The notes under the pieces: model-generated | What the model was told of the DNA's origin: nothing | The model's database searches: none | The model's input: the letters and a program-made list of their open reading frames with translations, nothing else | Translations under genes and position numbers: made by a program | Shown here: one piece after another, positions 5,590-8,705 of the stretch | How positions within the stretch are numbered: position 1 is the stretch's first letter | How the letters are laid out: every line of letters starts with the position of its first letter | Assembly: GCA_049509635.1 (NCBI GenBank) | Contig: JBEKZS010000169.1 | Location: 1-8,705 of the forward strand | Origin: Roseiarcus sp049509635 | GTDB taxonomy: Bacteria > Pseudomonadota > Alphaproteobacteria > Rhizobiales > Beijerinckiaceae | Reading direction: 5' to 3' | DNA length: 8,705 bases

Positions 5590-6183
5590 CTACCGAGCCT
5601 GCGTGTGATATTCGTCGTTCGGCCGCATGTCGACCGCGGACGCCATCCGGTTGGACATCGCAAAGAACGCCGCGACCGCGGCTATGTCCCAGATTTCGCT
5701 ATCGGAAAAGCCCGCCTCGCGCAGTCCCTGGCGATCGCTTTCGGCGATCCGCGCGCTGTCGAGCGTGACCTTCTCGGCGAAGGCGAGCATCGCCGTCTGG
5801 CGCGGCGGCAGGCCGGCGGCGCGCCAGTTCATCGCGACCGCTTCGCCGAGCGCGGGCACGCCCGACAGCCGGCGCACCGCCGCGCCATGCGCGGTCAGGC
5901 AATAGAAGCAATGGTTGTGGGAGGAGACGGCGACCGCGATCATCTCGCGCTCGAGCCGCGACAGGCCCGACGGCGCCAGCATCAGCCCGTCATGGAAGGC
6001 GATGAAGGCTTCGAGCTTGGCCATGTCGTGGCCATAGGCGGTCAGCACATTGGGGACGAAGCCGAGCTTGGCGCGGCATTTGTCGAAATAGGCGGCGACC
6101 GCGGGGGACTGCGCGGCCTCCTCCAGGTCGAGCGCCGTGACCTTGCGGCGCCCAGCGCCGCGCTTCGCCGCTTTCCTGGCCAT
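5590..6183 (-). CDS. AhpD-like peroxidase-related protein (CMD family)
   Basis: A 197-residue protein of the carboxymuconolactone decarboxylase/AhpD superfamily, closest in style to the 'uncharacterized peroxidase-related enzyme' group. The redox centre is seen in SHNHCFYCLTAHG: Cys92 and Cys95 form CxxC, His99 follows four residues later, and Glu80 lies upstream in the position of the AhpD proton-relay glutamate. The N-terminus is short and Lys/Arg-rich (MARKAAKRGAGRRK). I chose the ATG at 6181-6183 because GGAGGA lies 7 nt upstream; an in-frame ATG 60 nt further up (6243) has no such site and falls in a hairpin loop-and-arm region. The gene converges on the thioesterase gene with 23 nt between stops. 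Thiol-dependent peroxide reduction is likely but the physiological substrate is unknown. Confidence 0.9.
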   Translation of the reverse strand: MARKAAKRGAGRRKVTALDLEEAAQSPAVAAYFDKCRAKLGFVPNVLTAYGHDMAKLEAFIAFHDGLMLAPSGLSRLEREMIAVAVSSHNHCFYCLTAHGAAVRRLSGVPALGEAVAMNWRAAGLPPRQTAMLAFAEKVTLDSARIAESDRQGLREAGFSDSEIWDIAAVAAFFAMSNRMASAVDMRPNDEYHTQAR

Positions 6184-6230
6184 AGCCCGGTCCTCCGATG
6201 CCGCCGAGGCGGCGCTTCGATCTGGACCGC

Positions 6231-6272
6231 CCGGCCGCCGCAAGGATAGCGGCGGCCGGCAGAATGTCGCAA
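6231..6272 (-). promoter_or_regulatory. Perfect 11-bp hairpin with an embedded promoter-like site
   Basis: CCGGCCGCCGC (6231-6241) and GCGGCGGCCGG (6249-6259) form a perfect stem with a 7-nt loop. It lies between the YbjQ-like gene and the peroxidase-related gene. No T-run follows on the minus strand, so it is a poor intrinsic terminator. On the minus strand a -35-like TTGCGA (6272-6267), an 18-nt spacer and a -10-like TATCCT (6248-6243) are present, with the -10 sitting in the hairpin loop. Each box matches consensus at 4 of 6. It could give the downstream gene its own start, about 53 nt before its ATG, or simply be a processing or stabilising hairpin. Confidence 0.4.
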
Positions 6273-6281
6273 GATGGAACG

Positions 6282-6563
6282 TCAGGCCGCCTGGGCGAAC
6301 TTGACCGCAATGCCGCTCGCGGCGACGCGCCGCAGCAGGGCGCCGTCGATGTCGGCGCGCTTGATCGCATCGATTTCGAAATCCAGGCCGATGATCGCGT
6401 CGGCTTCGTAATCCTCGGCGGCCTTGATCAGCGCCCGGACCGCCGCCAGGCGGTCGGCCTCGCCGGGGGCTTCCGCGCCGCGCCAGCCGGAGGCCGCGGT
6501 GATGCGGCCGATCGAGTAATGGCCGCGGCCGCCTTCGAGTTCATTCGTCTCACTGACTTGCAT
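6282..6563 (-). CDS. Small YbjQ-like (heavy-metal-binding-like) protein
   Basis: A 93-residue protein without signal peptide or membrane segment. Its second half, ADAIIGLDFEID (54-65) followed by a short beta-rich end SGIAVKF (83-89), resembles the ADAVVGIDIDYE...SGTAVK pattern of the YbjQ/DUF74 family, which is often labelled heavy-metal binding although the function is not established. It is shorter than YbjQ (about 107) and I see no Cys at all, so metal binding through thiols can be excluded. The only Met is at 6563; no convincing Shine-Dalgarno precedes it (the minus-strand leader is A-rich, then TGGTAGCGAT). It lies 98 nt upstream of the peroxidase-related gene on the same strand. Gene existence is fairly sure; family is tentative. 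Confidence 0.6.
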   Translation of the reverse strand: MQVSETNELEGGRGHYSIGRITAASGWRGAEAPGEADRLAAVRALIKAAEDYEADAIIGLDFEIDAIKRADIDGALLRRVAASGIAVKFAQAA

Positions 6564-6822
6564 ATCGCTACCATTTTCTTTTTTTCGCCCACCCGCCGTC
6601 CGATCAGATAGCCGGCGGCGCTTGCGGAGCGCTTAATAAATCCTGATCCTGGCCATCCCGTGGCTTTAAGGTTGATGGAATCCTAATCGCCGGGCGAGCG
6701 GCCCGGTTCCGGGTCGCATCGACTTTACGGGATGGCGAGGAGGGCGCGCCGGAGGCATGGCGACGCGCCCCGCGGCCGGCGGCGCGCCGTCGCTGGAGCC
6801 AAGCCAGGCCGGAGGCCGGCGC
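6564..6822. other. Intergenic region between pnp and the YbjQ-like gene
   Basis: No gene is visible on either strand. It holds the 3' flank of pnp and the leader of the YbjQ-like gene, both on the minus strand. Seen here: an A-rich leader on the minus strand (complement of 6574-6585), a concentric palindrome at 6602-6648 (GATCAG/CTGATC outside, GCGCT/AGCGC inside, one shared axis), a 6-bp hairpin CCGGGC-GAGCG-GCCCGG (6690-6706), and GC-rich hairpins next to the pnp stop. I could not identify a strong -35/-10 pair for the YbjQ-like gene. Confidence 0.5.
6760..6820 (-). terminator. GC-rich hairpins after pnp, possible 3'-end structure
   Basis: Starting 2 nt after the pnp stop, 6803-6820 can fold on the minus strand as GCC-GGCC-TCC-GGCC-T-GGC, a 7-bp stem with one bulged T. 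Further on, 6760-6769 pairs with 6781-6793 (GCGA/TCGC plus CGCGCC/GGCGCG, with a 3-nt bulge). Neither is followed by a T-run on the minus strand, so Rho-dependent or structure-only 3' ends fit better than a classical intrinsic terminator. Confidence 0.3.
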
Positions 6823-8705
6823 TCAATCGGCCGGGCTGGTCTCTTCGGCCGCCTGCTGCTTTTCCAGATCGGCGCCGGTCTGCTGGTCGACGACCCGCAT
6901 CGACAGGCGAACCTTGCCGCGATCGTCGAAGCCGAGCAGCTTCACCTTGACCTTGTCGCCCTCCTTGACGACGTCGGTGGTCTTGGCGACCCGCCCCTTG
7001 GACAATTGCGAAATGTGGACGAGGCCGTCCTTGGCGCCGAAGAAGTTGACGAACGCGCCGAATTCGACGGTCTTGACGACCGTGCCGTCATAGATGAGGC
7101 CGATCTCCGGGTCGGAGGCGATCGACTTGATCCAGTTGATCGCGGCCTTGATCTTGGCGCCGTCGGCCGAGGCGATCTTGACCGTGCCGTCGTCCTCGAT
7201 GTTGATCTTGGCGCCGGTCTTCTCGACGATTTCGCGGATGACCTTGCCGCCGGTGCCGATCACCTCCCGGATCTTGTCGGTCGGGATCTTCATCGTCTCG
7301 ATGCGAGGGGCGAATTCGCCGAGTTCGGCGCGCGCGCCGGTCAGCGCCTTGCTCATCTCGCCGAGGATGTGCAGTCGGCCGTCCTTGGCCTGGCCGAGCG
7401 CGACCTTCATGATCTCCTCGGTGATGCCGGCGATCTTGATGTCCATCTGCAGCGAGGTGACGCCCTCGGTCGTGCCGGCGACCTTGAAATCCATGTCGCC
7501 GAGGTGATCCTCGTCGCCCAGAATGTCGGAGAGCACGGCGAAGCGCTTGTCCTCGAGGATCAGTCCCATCGCGATTCCGGCGGTCGGCCGCTTGAGCGGC
7601 ACGCCCGCGTCCATCAGGGCGAGCGAGGAGCCGCACACGGTCGCCATCGACGACGAGCCGTTCGATTCCGTGATCTCCGAGACGATGCGGATCGTGTAGG
7701 GGAATTCGGCCGCGGTCGGCAGCATCGGCCGGATCGCGCGCCAGGCGAGCTTGCCGTGACCGATCTCGCGCCGGCCCGGCGCGCCCATGCGGCCCGTCTC
7801 GCCGACCGAATAGGGAGGGAAATTGTAGTGGAGCATGAAGCGCTCCTTGTAGGTTCCCTCGAGGCTGTCGATGAACTGCTCGTCCTCGCCCGTGCCGAGC
7901 GTGGCCACGACCAGCGCCTGCGTCTCGCCGCGGGTGAACAGGGCCGAGCCATGGGTGCGCGGCAGCACGCCGACCTGCGCCACGATCGGGCGCACCGTCG
8001 TCAGATCGCGGCCGTCGATGCGGCGCTTGTGGTCGAGGATGTTCCACCGCACGACTTTGGCCTGGGCGTCGTGGAACGCCTCGGCGACCAGATCGGCGTG
8101 GAATTTCGGCTCGCGCCCCTCCGGAAGCAGCGAGGAAAACACCTTCGCCTTGACGGCGTCGACCGCCGCGTAGCGCTGCTGCTTGTTGGTGATCGCATAG
8201 GCGGCGCGAAGATCAGCTTCGCCGATCTCGAGCACCGCCTTCTCGACCGCGGACTTGTCGATCGTCGACAGGTCGCGCGGCTCCTTGGCGGCGCGCTCGG
8301 CGAGCCGGATGATCGCCTCGATCACCGGCTGGAACGACTTGTGGCCGGCCATGACGGCGCCGAGCATCACCTCTTCGGACAATTCCCTGGCTTCCGACTC
8401 GACCATCAGCACCGCTTCGCCGGTCCCGGCGACGACCAGATCGAGCTCGGATTCCTTGAGTTCGTCGATGGTCGGATTGACCTTGATCTCGCCCTTGACA
8501 TAGCCGACGCGCGCCGCGCCGATCGGCCCCATGAACGGAACCCCCGACAGCGTGAGCGCGGCCGAGGCGGCGATCAGCGCCAGAATGTCCGGATCGGTCT
8601 CGAGGTCATGGCTGAGCACCGTGACGATGATCTGCGTCTCGCAGCGAAACCCGTCGGGGAACAGCGGGCGGATCGGGCGATCGATCAGCCGCGAAGTCAG
8701 GGTCT
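6823..8705 (-). CDS. pnp: Polynucleotide phosphorylase, 5' end beyond the window
   Basis: The C-terminal 626 residues of PNPase, the 3'-5' phosphorolytic exoribonuclease of RNA decay. The frame is open to the window edge and begins with TLTSRLIDRPIRPLFPDGF, so roughly the first 90 residues (of ~710 in E. coli) are missing; GTG 8619 is internal, not a start. Order: rest of the first RNase PH core, the helical linker, and the second RNase PH core with ESNGSSSMATVCGSSLALM (phosphate and catalytic site, about 7624-7680) and GDEDHLGDMDF (the metal-binding aspartates, about 7487-7519). A KH domain (GTGG loop near 7247-7258) and an S1 domain (about 6880-7110) follow. The tail ends acidic, EETSPAD. 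It is intact where visible. In most bacteria rpsO precedes pnp; that would lie to the right of the window. Confidence 0.98.
   Translation of the reverse strand, partial: TLTSRLIDRPIRPLFPDGFRCETQIIVTVLSHDLETDPDILALIAASAALTLSGVPFMGPIGAARVGYVKGEIKVNPTIDELKESELDLVVAGTGEAVLMVESEARELSEEVMLGAVMAGHKSFQPVIEAIIRLAERAAKEPRDLSTIDKSAVEKAVLEIGEADLRAAYAITNKQQRYAAVDAVKAKVFSSLLPEGREPKFHADLVAEAFHDAQAKVVRWNILDHKRRIDGRDLTTVRPIVAQVGVLPRTHGSALFTRGETQALVVATLGTGEDEQFIDSLEGTYKERFMLHYNFPPYSVGETGRMGAPGRREIGHGKLAWRAIRPMLPTAAEFPYTIRIVSEITESNGSSSMATVCGSSLALMDAGVPLKRPTAGIAMGLILEDKRFAVLSDILGDEDHLGDMDFKVAGTTEGVTSLQMDIKIAGITEEIMKVALGQAKDGRLHILGEMSKALTGARAELGEFAPRIETMKIPTDKIREVIGTGGKVIREIVEKTGAKINIEDDGTVKIASADGAKIKAAINWIKSIASDPEIGLIYDGTVVKTVEFGAFVNFFGAKDGLVHISQLSKGRVAKTTDVVKEGDKVKVKLLGFDDRGKVRLSMRVVDQQTGADLEKQQAAEETSPAD

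Noticed and set aside
6184..6243. ATG 6243 as the start of the AhpD-like gene
   Set aside because: The ATG at 6183 has GGAGGA at ideal spacing, while the extension is not family-like and overlaps a perfect hairpin.
6574..6585. T-run on the plus strand as a terminator tail
   Set aside because: No plus-strand gene or adjacent upstream stem feeds it; it is the A-rich leader of the minus-strand gene.
7088..8047. Minus-strand open frame within pnp
   Set aside because: Out-of-frame shadow inside a fully recognisable PNPase coding sequence.
8617..8619. GTG as the start of pnp
   Set aside because: The frame continues upstream with conserved PNPase residues (TLTSRLIDRPIRPLF) to the window edge.

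Overview
The window is GC-rich alphaproteobacterial chromosome. The order Hyphomicrobiales (Rhizobiales) is my best guess, from the style of the C-terminal S1 region of polynucleotide phosphorylase and from a CCTTCTCCC/GGGAGAAGG-type intergenic palindrome. The genus cannot be fixed from the sequence alone. No phage, transposase, CRISPR, tRNA or rRNA is visible.

Layout. (1) 1-1080 is gene-free but full of structure. It holds a 70-nt near-perfect palindrome (23-92), a branched inverted repeat (99-195), a GC hairpin followed by a T-rich run (211-259), an apparently orphan promoter-like site (272-300), 10-nt-phased TTCC repeats with a second copy downstream (620-671, 855-886), and a mosaic palindromic repeat (921-1074). 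(2) A good sigma70-type promoter (1081-1108) starts directly after that repeat. It drives a tight plus-strand operon of four genes: crotonase-family enoyl-CoA hydratase (1133-1930), feruloyl-CoA synthase-type ligase (1972-3867), thiolase (3870-5123) and 4-hydroxybenzoyl-CoA-type thioesterase (5144-5566). (3) Converging on it, on the minus strand, are an AhpD-like CxxC peroxidase-related protein (5590-6183) and, upstream of that, a small YbjQ-like protein (6282-6563). (4) After a 259-nt intergenic region, the 3' part of pnp (polynucleotide phosphorylase) runs on the minus strand to the window edge.

How the genes work together. The operon reads as a CoA-dependent, beta-oxidative pathway for shortening the side chain of hydroxycinnamates (ferulate, p-coumarate). 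The ligase would make the cinnamoyl-CoA, the hydratase adds water, the thiolase removes acetyl-CoA, and the thioesterase frees the benzoate (vanillate or 4-hydroxybenzoate). The 3-hydroxyacyl-CoA dehydrogenase needed between hydratase and thiolase is not in the window. The crotonase keeps both canonical hydratase glutamates, which fits simple hydration better than the hydratase-lyase (aldehyde-forming) route. Substrate identity is inference. pnp and the two small minus-strand genes look unrelated to this pathway.

I found no clearly new biological system. The most interesting points are the dehydrogenase-less operon and the dense set of structured repeats in the 1.1 kb upstream of it.
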